Positions 17,452 to 26,629 of a DNA stretch of 51,669 bases are shown here, one piece after another. The DNA is from an uncultured Pelagibacteraceae bacterium (GTDB lineage: Bacteria > Pseudomonadota > Alphaproteobacteria > Pelagibacterales > Pelagibacteraceae), in contig CACKBK010000006.1 of assembly GCA_902598425.1 (NCBI GenBank), forward strand, positions 1 to 51,669. The letters run 5' to 3'. A model generated the notes under the pieces. That model was not told the origin of the DNA. It did not search any database and was given only the letters and a program-made list of their open reading frames with translations. Both the position numbers and the translations under genes were made by a program. How positions within the stretch are numbered: position 1 is the first letter of the stretch; each line of letters starts with the position of its first letter.

Positions 17452-17999
17452 ATTGTCATTATTTCTTTTTCTTTAGCTATAACTTTATCATCAATAATTT
17501 TTATATGATTATCTGTTAATACTTGTATATCTTTTTCATATTTTTTCTCCTCATCTTCAGAAATATCTTTTTTTTTAAGTAAATTTTTTAAATCATCATT
17601 TGCTTCTCTTCTTATATTTCTAATTGATATCTTGCATTTTTCACCCATTGATTTGATTATCTTTTTCATTTCACTACGTCTCTCCTCACTTAGATCTGGA
17701 ACAGGTAGTCTAATTAGCTGTCCATCAATTTGAGGATTTAATCCTAGCTCAGATTTTTTTATTGCTGAGTCAATTAAATTTACATTATTCAGATCCCAAA
17801 CCTGAATATTTATTGTCCTGGGTTCTGGTGTTGTTATTGTTGCTAGTTGATTAATAGGCATCTTTTGTCCATAGACATCAACTTTGATAAGATCCAACAT
17901 ATTTGCATTTGCTCGTCCAGTTCTTAAAGCACCAAGTTCTTTATTAAAGACATCTAAAGTCTTTTGCATTTTTTGATTATAAATTTCTTTCTTAAACAT
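17448..17999 (-). CDS. frr: Ribosome recycling factor
   Basis: Splits post-termination ribosomes together with EF-G. It has 183 residues, normal length. The family features are the LRTGRANANMLD segment (about 26-37), the MPINQLATITTPEPRTI stretch of the beta domain, and the C-terminal helix with KIIKSMGEKCKISIRNIRREA. It begins directly after the tsf stop. In most proteobacteria pyrH (UMP kinase) lies between tsf and frr; here it is missing. Confidence 0.96.
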   Translation of the reverse strand: MFKKEIYNQKMQKTLDVFNKELGALRTGRANANMLDLIKVDVYGQKMPINQLATITTPEPRTINIQVWDLNNVNLIDSAIKKSELGLNPQIDGQLIRLPVPDLSEERRSEMKKIIKSMGEKCKISIRNIRREANDDLKNLLKKKDISEDEEKKYEKDIQVLTDNHIKIIDDKVIAKEKEIMTI

Positions 18000-18851
18000 C
18001 TATTCTCCAATTTTTAGTCTGAAGAAATCATTTATTTTTAAGTCTGATATATTCAATTCTTTTAAAACATCTTTTACTTTTTTTTTTGGTTCCATAACCC
18101 ATGGTTGACTTAATAAACTATTATCCTCTTTAAATTTATTTATTTTACCTAAACTAATTTTTTTTACAATCTCATCAGGTTTTCCAGAATTTTTAAGTTC
18201 CTCAGTTACTAGCTCTTGTTCTTTATCAATAATTGACTGAGGAATATCTTTTGACTCAAGTGCTATTGGGCTAGAGGCCGCAATATGCATCGCAAGCTGC
18301 TTTCCAAAAATATTAATTTTTTCATTTTTTTCTTTAGTATTTATAGAGACTACAACTGCAAGTTTTGATAAATTATCTTTGACCACTGTATGCAAGTAAC
18401 TAAAATTTAGTGAATTATCATTCGATATTGTTTTAGCCCGACCTATAGTTATTTTTTCACCGATTTTAGCAATAATTGATACAAGATTATTTTCTACCGT
18501 ATCTGTATTTTTCATTTTAACTTTTTTGATTTTTTCTACATCTGAGTTGTTCAATAAATTTATTTCACTTAATTCTTTTACAAAATTAATGAAATCTTCA
18601 TTTTTTGCTACAAAGTCTGTTTCACAATTTACCTCTATTATTGAGAACTTTTTTTCATTACCACTCAAAGCAACTACTCCTTCTTTAGCCTCTCTAGACA
18701 TTTTTTTTGATGCTTTTGAAACGCCTTTAACTCTTAATATTTCTATTGCTTTATCGATATCTCCACCCGACTCTTGTATTGCGGAATTACAATCTTTAAA
18801 ACCTGCACCCGTAGATTGTCTCAATTGCTTTATCTTCTCAATGTCACTCAT
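18000..18851 (-). CDS. tsf: Elongation factor Ts
   Basis: Nucleotide exchange factor for EF-Tu. It has 283 residues. The N-terminal UBA-type module ends in [11 protein letters not shown], and the EF-Tu-contacting [10 protein letters not shown] (conserved as TDFV) follows at about 77-86. Two further dimerisation/coiled-coil parts are present. The ATG lies one base after the rpsB stop, so rpsB-tsf are cotranscribed and would share any S2-mediated control exerted by the rpsB leader. The stop is immediately followed by frr. Confidence 0.96.
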   Translation of the reverse strand: MSDIEKIKQLRQSTGAGFKDCNSAIQESGGDIDKAIEILRVKGVSKASKKMSREAKEGVVALSGNEKKFSIIEVNCETDFVAKNEDFINFVKELSEINLLNNSDVEKIKKVKMKNTDTVENNLVSIIAKIGEKITIGRAKTISNDNSLNFSYLHTVVKDNLSKLAVVVSINTKEKNEKINIFGKQLAMHIAASSPIALESKDIPQSIIDKEQELVTEELKNSGKPDEIVKKISLGKINKFKEDNSLLSQPWVMEPKKKVKDVLKELNISDLKINDFFRLKIGE

Positions 18852-18852
18852 T

Positions 18853-19629
18853 TTAATTAGATTTTGGTTTTAGTGACGCTTTATTTTCTGGTTGTTTAAG
18901 GGTTTCTAGATCTTTTAATTTTTTTTCTTCAGCTGGTGATGGGGCTTCAAGTTTAGCACTTTCAATTGTTTCTTTTATTAGTTTACAATATAGATCAATT
19001 GATCTTCTTGCATCATCATTACCAGGAATTGGAAAATTTATACCGTCTGGATCTGAATTTGTATCTAATATAGCAATTATAGGTATATTTAATTTAATAG
19101 ACTCTTTAATTGCCAATGACTCATAATTTGTATCAATAATAAATACTAAATCTGGAACTTTTTTCATGTCAGATATTCCACCAAGTGATCTTTGTAACTT
19201 ATCACGCTGTATACTCATCTTTAAGAGCTCTTTTTTTGTAAATCCTCTATTTTCTGCAACTAAATCGGTATTTAATTTTTGTAATTTTTTAATTGAATTC
19301 GATATTGTGCCCCAATTTGTAAGCATTCCACCAAGCCATCTGTAATTAACATAATATTGGTTCGTTTCTTTTGCCAAATCTGCAATTGCCTCGGATGCCT
19401 GTTTTTTTGTTGAGATAAAAAGTATTTTTCCATTATTTTTAATTACTTCAAATATTTTTTCCAAAGCAACTTTAGTAAGTTCTAAAGTTTGTGTTAAATC
19501 AATAATATGAATTGAGTCTCTTTTTCCAAAGATATATCTCTTCATTTTTGGGTTCCATCTCAAGGTTTTATGACCAAGATGAACACCAGCATCTAATAAT
19601 TGTTGTATACTTAGTTCAGGTAATTTCAT
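18853..19629 (-). CDS. rpsB: Small ribosomal subunit protein uS2
   Basis: Late-binding 30S ribosomal protein. It has 258 residues. Conserved blocks include [19 protein letters not shown] near the start, [20 protein letters not shown] and the [12 protein letters not shown] / [14 protein letters not shown] region. The C-terminus adds a Lys/Glu/Pro-rich tail (about 230-258). The start codon directly follows a structured leader (see separate entry). Only weak purine-rich Shine-Dalgarno material (GGGAAAAA) lies in front of the ATG; the stronger GGAGG is 17 bases away and lies in the predicted pseudoknot. Confidence 0.96.
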   Translation of the reverse strand: MKLPELSIQQLLDAGVHLGHKTLRWNPKMKRYIFGKRDSIHIIDLTQTLELTKVALEKIFEVIKNNGKILFISTKKQASEAIADLAKETNQYYVNYRWLGGMLTNWGTISNSIKKLQKLNTDLVAENRGFTKKELLKMSIQRDKLQRSLGGISDMKKVPDLVFIIDTNYESLAIKESIKLNIPIIAILDTNSDPDGINFPIPGNDDARRSIDLYCKLIKETIESAKLEAPSPAEEKKLKDLETLKQPENKASLKPKSN

Positions 19630-19636
19630 AGTTTTT

Positions 19637-19699
19637 CCCGGTTATGCCTCCACAGTTATTTCCATTTAAGGACCGGAGGTTTTACAACCACTAACTGTG
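19637..19699 (-). ncRNA. Candidate structured leader of rpsB (hairpin plus pseudoknot)
   Basis: Read on the minus strand, an 8-bp perfect inverted repeat CACAGTTA/TAACTGTG (19692-19699 with 19651-19658) encloses a 33-base loop. The loop contains ACCTCCGGT (19672-19680). Just 3' of the stem lie GGAGG (19647-19651) and ACCGG (19638-19642), complementary to the two overlapping halves of that loop segment. This allows two alternative loop-to-downstream pairings, i.e. a pseudoknot ending 7 bases before the rpsB ATG. Such placement fits autogenous translational control by S2, as is known for other bacterial rpsB leaders. The structure is seen in the sequence; the control is inferred. Confidence 0.7.
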
Positions 19700-19754
19700 T
19701 GTGTGTTAATTTGGCTTTGTTTACAATCTTATTTAAAATTAAACAAGTATTTTT

Positions 19755-22700
19755 TTAAAAAATATTGGTGGAAATACCTTGGTTTTTAAGCAGGTTTAGG
19801 TTTTTTCTATCAACTAACCTCCTATTTTTTAAATTAAATACTAACTTATTATCCTGATCTAGTATTTTAATGATGACTTGGGTTTGGCCATTTTTTTCTA
19901 ATATTTTTTGAACATCATTTAAGTATTTCTGGTCTTTAATAATAATTTCTATGTTGTTTATTGGTTTTTCATAGAGATTTTTTAAAGATGCAACTTTTCT
20001 TACATTAATACGCTTAAAACGATTATCATCTTCTAAGTTGTTTTTCGTAAGAGTTAAAATGATTGAATTACCCTCAATTAGTATATCTCTATTAGATTCT
20101 AAAACATCAGAAAAAAGGAAAAGCTCAAAAACTGATCCAAGATCTGTTAATTTAACTATTGCATAGGAATTCCCCTTTTGAGTTTTTTTTTCTTGGATCT
20201 TCAATATAGTAGATGCAATATTAGCCTCTTTAATTTCATTATTATTAAAATCTATGTAACTAATTATATTGTAGTCCTCAAAACTATCTCTAAATTGATT
20301 TAATGGGTGATCAGATATAAAAAATCCTACAGCTTCAAATTCTTTAGATAATCTATCCTCGAATTTCCAGTCTTCAATTTTTTTTAATAAATCTTCCTCA
20401 ATAATTCCTTCTTCTTCAAATAAATTAGATTGATTTACCGATTTATTTTCAAAAATATTTTTTGACTTTAGGATTAAACTCGGTATCGAGTCATATAAAG
20501 ACTGTCTGTTATCTACAAGATTATCAAAAGCTCCTGCTTTTACTAACCCTTCCAATTGAAGTTTATTAAGATTTTTAGGATTAATTCTTTCAATAAAATT
20601 GTTTATTGATTTAAATTTACCATTTTTTTTTCTTTCCTCGACTATACTAGAGATTGCCTCAAAACCTACATTTTTTATAGCACCTAATGCATAATAAAAA
20701 TTCTCATTATCAGATCTAAAATCTGCGTAACATTTATTAATATTTGGTCTTACAACATTTATATCCAACCTATTCAACTCTTCATAAAACTCTCCTAATT
20801 TTGATTGACTTGAAATGTCCATTGTCATTGATGCAGAGAAAAATTCATTTGGATAATAACATTTTAAAAAAGCTGTCTGATAAGCAATTATTGCATAAGC
20901 TGCGGCATGACTTTTATTAAAACCATATTCAGCGAAAGGTTCTATTTTTAGAAAAATACCCGCGGCAACATCTTTTTTAATACCATTTTTAACAGCTCCG
21001 TCAATAAATCTCATTTTTTGTTTTTCTAATTCAGCTCTCTTTTTTTTTCCCATGGCTCTTCTTAATATATCTGCCTCACCAGCAGTAAAACCTGAAAGCT
21101 TTTGTGCTATTTGCATAACTTGCTCTTGGTATATTATTACACCGTAAGTGGGTTTTAATATTTCTTCCAATAGTGGATGCAGATAATCGGGCTGTTGTTT
21201 GCCATTTTTACAATCATTGTAGGTTGGAATATTACTCATTGGTCCAGGTCTATATAGTGCAACAAGAGCGATGATATCCTCTAAATGGTTGGGTTTCATT
21301 TTTATTAAAGCCTCCCTCATCCCTGCACTTTCAAGCTGAAATAATCCAACGGTATTGCCTGTTGATAACATTTCAAAAACTTTTTGATCCTCAAAGTCAA
21401 TATTCTCAATTGTAAAATCTTTTAATTTTTTATTTATTAATTTTTGAGTTCTATTGATTACTGTTAGTGTTTTAAGACCTAAAAAATCAAATTTAATAAG
21501 ACCAGAATTTTCTGCTGAATACATATCAAATTGTGTAGATGGTAAAAGTAAATTGGTAGACATATCTTTGTATAAGGGAACAGTGTTAGTAAGTTTTTTA
21601 TCTGCTATTACAACACCTGCTGCATGAGTAGCAAAGTTTCTATTCAAACCCTCTAGTTTCAAAGATAGATCGATCAACTTTTTAACTCTTGTGTCTTCTT
21701 TAATGAGTTTAATTAGTCTTGGTTCATTGTTAATGCACTCCGTTAAGGTTTGGGGTCGTGAGGGATCAAATGGTATCATTTTAGATATACTATCTACAAA
21801 ACCGTAAGAAAGACCTAAAACTCTCCCAACATCTCTTATTACCATTCTTGCTTTTAATTTTCCAAAAGTAACGATATGTGCGACGCTATCTTTATATTTT
21901 GAGTTTAAGTACTTAAAAACTAAATCTCTTTTTTCTTCACAAAAGTCTATATCAAAATCAGGCATGGATATTCTATCAGGGTTTAAAAATCTCTCAAATA
22001 TCAAATTAAATTTTATTGGATCAACATCAGTTATAGAAAGACACCATGCAACTAAAGAACCAGCACCAGACCCTCTGCCCGGACCCACTGGAATTTCATT
22101 ATTTTTAGCCCATTTAATATAATCCGCAACGATAAGAAAATAACTTGAGTATTTCATTTCTATGATAATTTTAATTTCATGATCAAGTCTTTGTTTATAT
22201 TTTTTAAATTCTTGATTTTGAAAAAGATTATTTTCATCAATTTTAAATATTTTTAAAAATTTTTCTTTTAATCCCAAATTTGAGTCCTCAATAAGATTTT
22301 CATCTGCATTTCCACCTTTATCAGAACTTATATTTGGTAATACCGGCTTTGAGAAACTTGGCTTAAAATTACATTTGTATATTAAGTTATAATTATTTTC
22401 TAGAGCTTCGGGAAGATCAGAAAAAATTTTTTCCATTTCATTATCTGATTTTAAATAATGATTGTTGGAATATTTAATTCTATTTTTTTCGTTCAGATAT
22501 GTTTTATTTCCTATACAAATTAAAGCATCATGAGCATCATGCATATCCTTGCTTATGTAAAAAACCTCATTTGTAGCAATAATCGGTATATCTAATTTTT
22601 TTGAAAGATTTAAATTAAATTGCTCGAAAGTTTTCTCATTTTCATCACCATGTCTTTGAATTTCTATATAAAAATTATTTTTGAATTTTTTTTTTAAGTT

Positions 22701-23162
22701 TGAGTAAATTTCCTCAATTTCTTCAATTCTACCCTTAACGAACAATTTTCCAATTAAACCATTTATAGTACCAGATAAGATTATAATATCATTAACAGTA
22801 GATAGAACATCATTGAAATTACAATGAGGTTCGTCTTTATCTTTATTTTTTAAATATGAATTGGATGAAAACTCTATAATATTTTGATAACCTTTCTCTG
22901 ACGTTGCTATAAGAGGTAATAACCCAATAATATCTTTAAATTTAAAATTTATTTGAGTTCCAATTATTGGTTGGGTACCTGATTTGGATAAGTTTTCTGA
23001 AAATTCTAGCGCTCCACACAAATTTGATGTGTCTGAAAGACCTGCGCCCTTAATTTTATTTTTTTTACAAAATTCAGCTAATTCATTTATTTTTAATGCT
23101 CCTTCGCAAATTGAATATTGAGTATGAATTTTTATATGATTGAAATTTTTATAATTGTCCAT
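19755..23162 (-). CDS. dnaE: DNA polymerase III alpha subunit
   Basis: Catalytic subunit of the replicative polymerase. It has 1135 residues, usual DnaE1 size. The N-terminal PHP domain starts with HIKIHTQYSICEG. One ligand position of the metal-binding HxHxH is Lys instead of His, so this PHP is probably inactive, as in E. coli where Arg occupies it. The polymerase palm shows GPGRGSGAGSLVAW (about 360) and PDFDIDF (about 400). The finger/tau-binding regions and a C-terminal OB domain (about 960-1060) follow. The start lies within the end of lolD (14-base overlap). The 125 bases after the stop hold the rpsB leader. Confidence 0.97.
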   Translation of the reverse strand: MDNYKNFNHIKIHTQYSICEGALKINELAEFCKKNKIKGAGLSDTSNLCGALEFSENLSKSGTQPIIGTQINFKFKDIIGLLPLIATSEKGYQNIIEFSSNSYLKNKDKDEPHCNFNDVLSTVNDIIILSGTINGLIGKLFVKGRIEEIEEIYSNLKKKFKNNFYIEIQRHGDENEKTFEQFNLNLSKKLDIPIIATNEVFYISKDMHDAHDALICIGNKTYLNEKNRIKYSNNHYLKSDNEMEKIFSDLPEALENNYNLIYKCNFKPSFSKPVLPNISSDKGGNADENLIEDSNLGLKEKFLKIFKIDENNLFQNQEFKKYKQRLDHEIKIIIEMKYSSYFLIVADYIKWAKNNEIPVGPGRGSGAGSLVAWCLSITDVDPIKFNLIFERFLNPDRISMPDFDIDFCEEKRDLVFKYLNSKYKDSVAHIVTFGKLKARMVIRDVGRVLGLSYGFVDSISKMIPFDPSRPQTLTECINNEPRLIKLIKEDTRVKKLIDLSLKLEGLNRNFATHAAGVVIADKKLTNTVPLYKDMSTNLLLPSTQFDMYSAENSGLIKFDFLGLKTLTVINRTQKLINKKLKDFTIENIDFEDQKVFEMLSTGNTVGLFQLESAGMREALIKMKPNHLEDIIALVALYRPGPMSNIPTYNDCKNGKQQPDYLHPLLEEILKPTYGVIIYQEQVMQIAQKLSGFTAGEADILRRAMGKKKRAELEKQKMRFIDGAVKNGIKKDVAAGIFLKIEPFAEYGFNKSHAAAYAIIAYQTAFLKCYYPNEFFSASMTMDISSQSKLGEFYEELNRLDINVVRPNINKCYADFRSDNENFYYALGAIKNVGFEAISSIVEERKKNGKFKSINNFIERINPKNLNKLQLEGLVKAGAFDNLVDNRQSLYDSIPSLILKSKNIFENKSVNQSNLFEEEGIIEEDLLKKIEDWKFEDRLSKEFEAVGFFISDHPLNQFRDSFEDYNIISYIDFNNNEIKEANIASTILKIQEKKTQKGNSYAIVKLTDLGSVFELFLFSDVLESNRDILIEGNSIILTLTKNNLEDDNRFKRINVRKVASLKNLYEKPINNIEIIIKDQKYLNDVQKILEKNGQTQVIIKILDQDNKLVFNLKNRRLVDRKNLNLLKNQGISTNIF

Positions 23163-23832
23163 TGATTGATTTTATATTACCATCAATCATTTCTATTTTA
23201 CAATCAGACATGTTTGCAAATTCTCTATTATGGGTTGCAAATATAATTATTCTATTTGATTTTTTTAAATTAATTAATACTTTGAAAACATTTTTAGCCG
23301 ATGCAATATCTAAATTTCCAGTAGGTTCATCTGCTAATATTATTTTTGGTTTATTTATTAATGCTCTTGCAATAGCAACTCTTTGATTCTCTCCACCAGA
23401 AAGTTCTGATGGAAAATGATCAAATCTTTTTGATAGTCCCAAATTGCTCATAATTTTTTTTGCGTCTAAAAGTACCTGTCTTCTATTTTTGTTTAAAGCG
23501 AGTCCTGCTAGTGTAACATTTTCAATGGCAGTAAAATCGTTTAGAAGATTATAATTTTGGTAAATTATTCCAATTAGGCTCGCTCTTAAGTTATCATTTT
23601 CATTGTTATTTCCTATAATTATATTTTGATTATTTATTTTTATATGTCCTGAGGTTGGGCTATCGATTAAAGATAGCATATTTAATAAAGTTGATTTACC
23701 TGATCCTGATGGACCAACGATTGAATAAATTTTTCCAAGATTAAATTCAAGATTTATATTTTTAAGTGCTCTCACTTTATTTTTTAAATCAAAAATTTTG
23801 TTTATTTTTTTTAATCTTATAAAACTACTCAT
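23149..23832 (-). CDS. lolD: Lipoprotein-releasing ABC transporter ATPase LolD
   Basis: ATPase of the LolCDE complex, which extracts outer-membrane lipoproteins from the cytoplasmic membrane. It has 227 residues. The Walker A GPSGSGKST is at 40-48, the signature LSGGE at 144-148, Walker B IILADEP at about 164-170 and the H-loop His at 201. It overlaps lolC by 8 bases upstream and dnaE by 14 downstream. The MacB-type ATPase family is closely related; the adjacent permease of LolC/E type and alphaproteobacterial gene order (proS-lolC-lolD-dnaE) decide for LolD. Confidence 0.92.
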   Translation of the reverse strand: MSSFIRLKKINKIFDLKNKVRALKNINLEFNLGKIYSIVGPSGSGKSTLLNMLSLIDSPTSGHIKINNQNIIIGNNNENDNLRASLIGIIYQNYNLLNDFTAIENVTLAGLALNKNRRQVLLDAKKIMSNLGLSKRFDHFPSELSGGENQRVAIARALINKPKIILADEPTGNLDIASAKNVFKVLINLKKSNRIIIFATHNREFANMSDCKIEMIDGNIKSINGQL

Positions 23833-25057
23833 ACTTTAATGCCTTGATTGGATCTAGTTTTGACGCTTTCTTTGCAGGAAATATTGATACAATAGTAGTT
23901 GCTAAAATCGAGCAAAAGGAAATTAATATTATGGATTGAATATTTATTTCGGAGGGCATTTTACTTAAAAAATAAATTTCTTCTGGAAATAGAGAAATAT
24001 CAAATATTTGGCTTAGAAAAGTTCTTATATTCTCTATGTATATTGAAAATAATACTCCGATTATAACTCCGAATATTGTAGCGGTTAAACCAATATAAAA
24101 ACCAATTAAAAAAAAAATTTTATATATTGATTTATTTAAAACACCGATAGATTTTAATATAGCGATATCCTTAGTTTTATTTTTTACTAAAATTGTTAGA
24201 CCAGATATTATATTAAATGCCGCAACAATTATTATTAAAGAAAGTATAATAAACATGACATTTCTTTCAACTTTGAGAGCTGAAAAAAGTGACCTATTTA
24301 GATCTGCCCAAGTATAAATAAAATTTTTAGTAAATACTTTTTGAAATTCTATTTTTGCATTTTCAATTTCTAGAGGTGATTTAAGATAAACTTCTATATT
24401 ACGATTTGTTACATCCTGATTAAGTAAATTTGCTAAAGAGTTAATATTTACAAAAGCAACATTTTGATCAAATTCAAGTAAGCCACTCTCAAATATATAT
24501 GAAATTTTATAAACTTCTTGCTTTGGCAAATTACCAATAATTGTATCCTCACCGATTGGTGACATCAAAAGAACATTGTCTCCAACATTAACCCCCAAAT
24601 CAAAACTGAGCTCTTTACCAATTGATATATTATTTTTATCAAAAATTTTATTATTTTTATCAAAATCAATATTTTTAAAAATCTCTAACTTTTTAAAATC
24701 GTTGACTTTATAGCCTCTTAGGGAGAGACCTTTTGTAAAATTTTTATTAATTAAAACAACCTCACCCATAGATGATTCCAAAGTACTTGATGAAAGATTT
24801 TTAATATTTTTTGAATTTGTAAGTTTTAAATCATTTTTTATATCATTACTTTGAATAATTATATGTGAGTTAAATCCCACTATTTTATCAACAAGTTCTG
24901 CTCGGAACCCATTCATAACAGACATTACAATAATTAATACTGCTACACCCAAAGATATACCGATAAATGAAAAAATAGATATTATGTTTAAAAAACCGTC
25001 TTTTTTTTTGGTTTTTAAATATCTAAAAACAATCTGTCTTTCGAGTTGTGATATCAA
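23825..25057 (-). CDS. lolC: Lipoprotein-releasing transport permease LolC/LolE
   Basis: Membrane permease of the lipoprotein release system. It has 410 residues. The N-terminal cytoplasmic part has the family start RYLKTKKKDGFLNIISIFSFIG, with the first transmembrane helix at about 25-48. A large periplasmic domain (about 50-265) is followed by three membrane helices near 268-292, 315-345 and 370-395, and the typical C-terminal PAKKASKLDPIKALKYE. Only one permease gene is present, so the transporter is probably a homodimeric LolF/LolC type, as is usual in alphaproteobacteria. It begins one base after proS and overlaps lolD. Confidence 0.9.
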   Translation of the reverse strand: MISQLERQIVFRYLKTKKKDGFLNIISIFSFIGISLGVAVLIIVMSVMNGFRAELVDKIVGFNSHIIIQSNDIKNDLKLTNSKNIKNLSSSTLESSMGEVVLINKNFTKGLSLRGYKVNDFKKLEIFKNIDFDKNNKIFDKNNISIGKELSFDLGVNVGDNVLLMSPIGEDTIIGNLPKQEVYKISYIFESGLLEFDQNVAFVNINSLANLLNQDVTNRNIEVYLKSPLEIENAKIEFQKVFTKNFIYTWADLNRSLFSALKVERNVMFIILSLIIIVAAFNIISGLTILVKNKTKDIAILKSIGVLNKSIYKIFFLIGFYIGLTATIFGVIIGVLFSIYIENIRTFLSQIFDISLFPEEIYFLSKMPSEINIQSIILISFCSILATTIVSIFPAKKASKLDPIKALKYE

Positions 25058-25058
25058 T

Positions 25059-26384
25059 TTACTTCTTATTAATTTTAATTTGTTCTATTATTTTATCAAT
25101 TGGTAAGCTTTTAGGCTCCTGACCAACTTCTCTAAATTCAAAGTTTGTGCCATCATTTTTATTTCCAATCATAATTTGAAATGGAATTCCAATTAAATTG
25201 AATTTTTTTATTTTAGATGAAAAATTATCATCTGTATCATCTATAATAAATTCAATATTATTTTTACTTAATTCATTTGAAAGATTAATTGCCTTTTCCA
25301 AATTACTTTTATCATTTTTATTAATTAAAGGTAAGATTGCACACTCATATGGTGCAATAGAAATTGGCCATTTCATAACTTCATTTTTGTCGTCAAATTT
25401 AGCTTCTATAATTGCACCAACCAATCTTGATACACCTACACCATATGACCCCATTTTAACAAATTCTTTCTTGCCTTGTAAGTCAACAGATGCATTCATA
25501 GGTTTTGAATACTTGTCACCAAAATAAAATATATGACCAACTTCGATTCCTTTGGTATTTAACCTATATTCTTCTGGAACCTTGTTATCAAATTCTTTTT
25601 TATTATATTTTTCATCTGTAACAGCATAAAACTTTTCAAATTTTTCTCTCAATTCAGATAGTGATTTTTTATTGAGTTTTGTATTATCGCTTTGAACATC
25701 AAAGATTCTTTTATCTGTATAAATTTTACTTTCACCTGTTTCGGCAAGGATAATAAATTCGTGGGAAAGATTTCCACCTATTGGTCCAGTATCGGCAGCC
25801 ATTGGTATAGCTGATAACTCTAATCTTTTGAAGGTTCTTAAATAAGATAGAAAAAATTTATTGTACGAAAATAATGCTTCCTCATCACTTATATCAAATG
25901 AGTATGCATCTTTCATATAAAATTCTCTACATCTCATAATTCCAAATCGTGGCCTTAATTCATCTCTAAATTTCCATTGTATATGGTACAAAAGTTGGGG
26001 TAAAGATTTATACGACTTTATTGAGTTTCTAAAAATATCTGTAATGAGTTCTTCGTTTGTAGGTCCATATAACATTTCTCTATTTTGTCTATCTGTAATT
26101 CTTAACATTTCTTCACCGTAATCCTCATACCTTCCACTTTCTTTCCAAATTTCACTTGATTGTATTGTTGGCATTAACATTTCTTGTACACCAATATTAT
26201 CCTGTTCTTCTCTCACAATTTGCTCAATTTTTTTCATCACTTTAAATCCTAATGGTAGCCAAGAATATATTCCTGAAGCTGATTGCTTAATCATACCAAT
26301 ACGTAACATTAGTTGATGCGATTTAATTTTTGCCTCTGTTGGATTATTTTTTAAAATTGGTATCAGTGATTTTGAAAAATACAT
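25059..26384 (-). CDS. proS: Prolyl-tRNA synthetase (short alphaproteobacterial type)
   Basis: This class II synthetase charges tRNA-Pro. It has 441 residues, the short form that lacks the ~180-residue editing insertion found in E. coli ProS between motifs 2 and 3. Visible are the MLMPTIQSSEIWKESGRYE block, GPTNEE, motif 2 (RFGIMRCREFYMKDAYSFD) and motif 3 (MGSYGVGVSRLVGAI). The anticodon-binding domain fills the last ~100 residues. Its ATG shares one base with the DUF1467 stop. Without the editing domain, alanine mischarging would need a separate trans-editing factor, not found here. Confidence 0.95.
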   Translation of the reverse strand: MYFSKSLIPILKNNPTEAKIKSHQLMLRIGMIKQSASGIYSWLPLGFKVMKKIEQIVREEQDNIGVQEMLMPTIQSSEIWKESGRYEDYGEEMLRITDRQNREMLYGPTNEELITDIFRNSIKSYKSLPQLLYHIQWKFRDELRPRFGIMRCREFYMKDAYSFDISDEEALFSYNKFFLSYLRTFKRLELSAIPMAADTGPIGGNLSHEFIILAETGESKIYTDKRIFDVQSDNTKLNKKSLSELREKFEKFYAVTDEKYNKKEFDNKVPEEYRLNTKGIEVGHIFYFGDKYSKPMNASVDLQGKKEFVKMGSYGVGVSRLVGAIIEAKFDDKNEVMKWPISIAPYECAILPLINKNDKSNLEKAINLSNELSKNNIEFIIDDTDDNFSSKIKKFNLIGIPFQIMIGNKNDGTNFEFREVGQEPKSLPIDKIIEQIKINKK

Positions 26385-26629
26385 TAGCTTATTAGGTTTC
26401 TTATATTTAAATATTCATATTTTACTAACAAAAATATAATTATAAAAATTATAGAGGTAATTAAAGTAGAATAAACAAACTTTTTTATTATTTTGGGGTT
26501 TTCTGGAGCTCCAGCGTCAATTCCTATGATATTTTGTTTTTTTTCTCTATTTACATCTATTGGTAGTAAAGCAAAAAATACTATCCACCATATTAATACA
26601 TATATTATTAGGGAACCTGTTAAACTCAA
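26384..26629 (-). CDS. DUF1467-family small membrane protein
   Basis: A protein of 81 residues with two hydrophobic helices (about 5-23 and 52-70) and between them the family-like PIDVNREKKQNIIGIDAGAPENP stretch (shown in part). This matches DUF1467, small alphaproteobacterial inner-membrane proteins of unknown function. It sits between rnj and proS, the place where such genes are repeatedly found in alphaproteobacteria, which supports the family call. It directly follows the rnj stop and shares one base with proS, so it is cotranscribed. No biochemical role can be assigned. Confidence 0.82.
   Translation of the reverse strand: MSLTGSLIIYVLIWWIVFFALLPIDVNREKKQNIIGIDAGAPENPKIIKKFVYSTLITSIIFIIIFLLVKYEYLNIRNLIS

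Noticed and set aside
19692-19710. ACACAC microsatellite-like stretch before rpsB as a phase-variation repeat
   Set aside because: Only about five dinucleotide units and it merges into the 5' arm of the leader hairpin; too short to support slippage control.
23149-25057. lolCD pair as a MacAB-type macrolide/antimicrobial exporter
   Set aside because: The permease and ATPase are separate genes in the proS-lolC-lolD-dnaE context with a LolC-type terminus; MacB is a single fused protein and no MacA is present.
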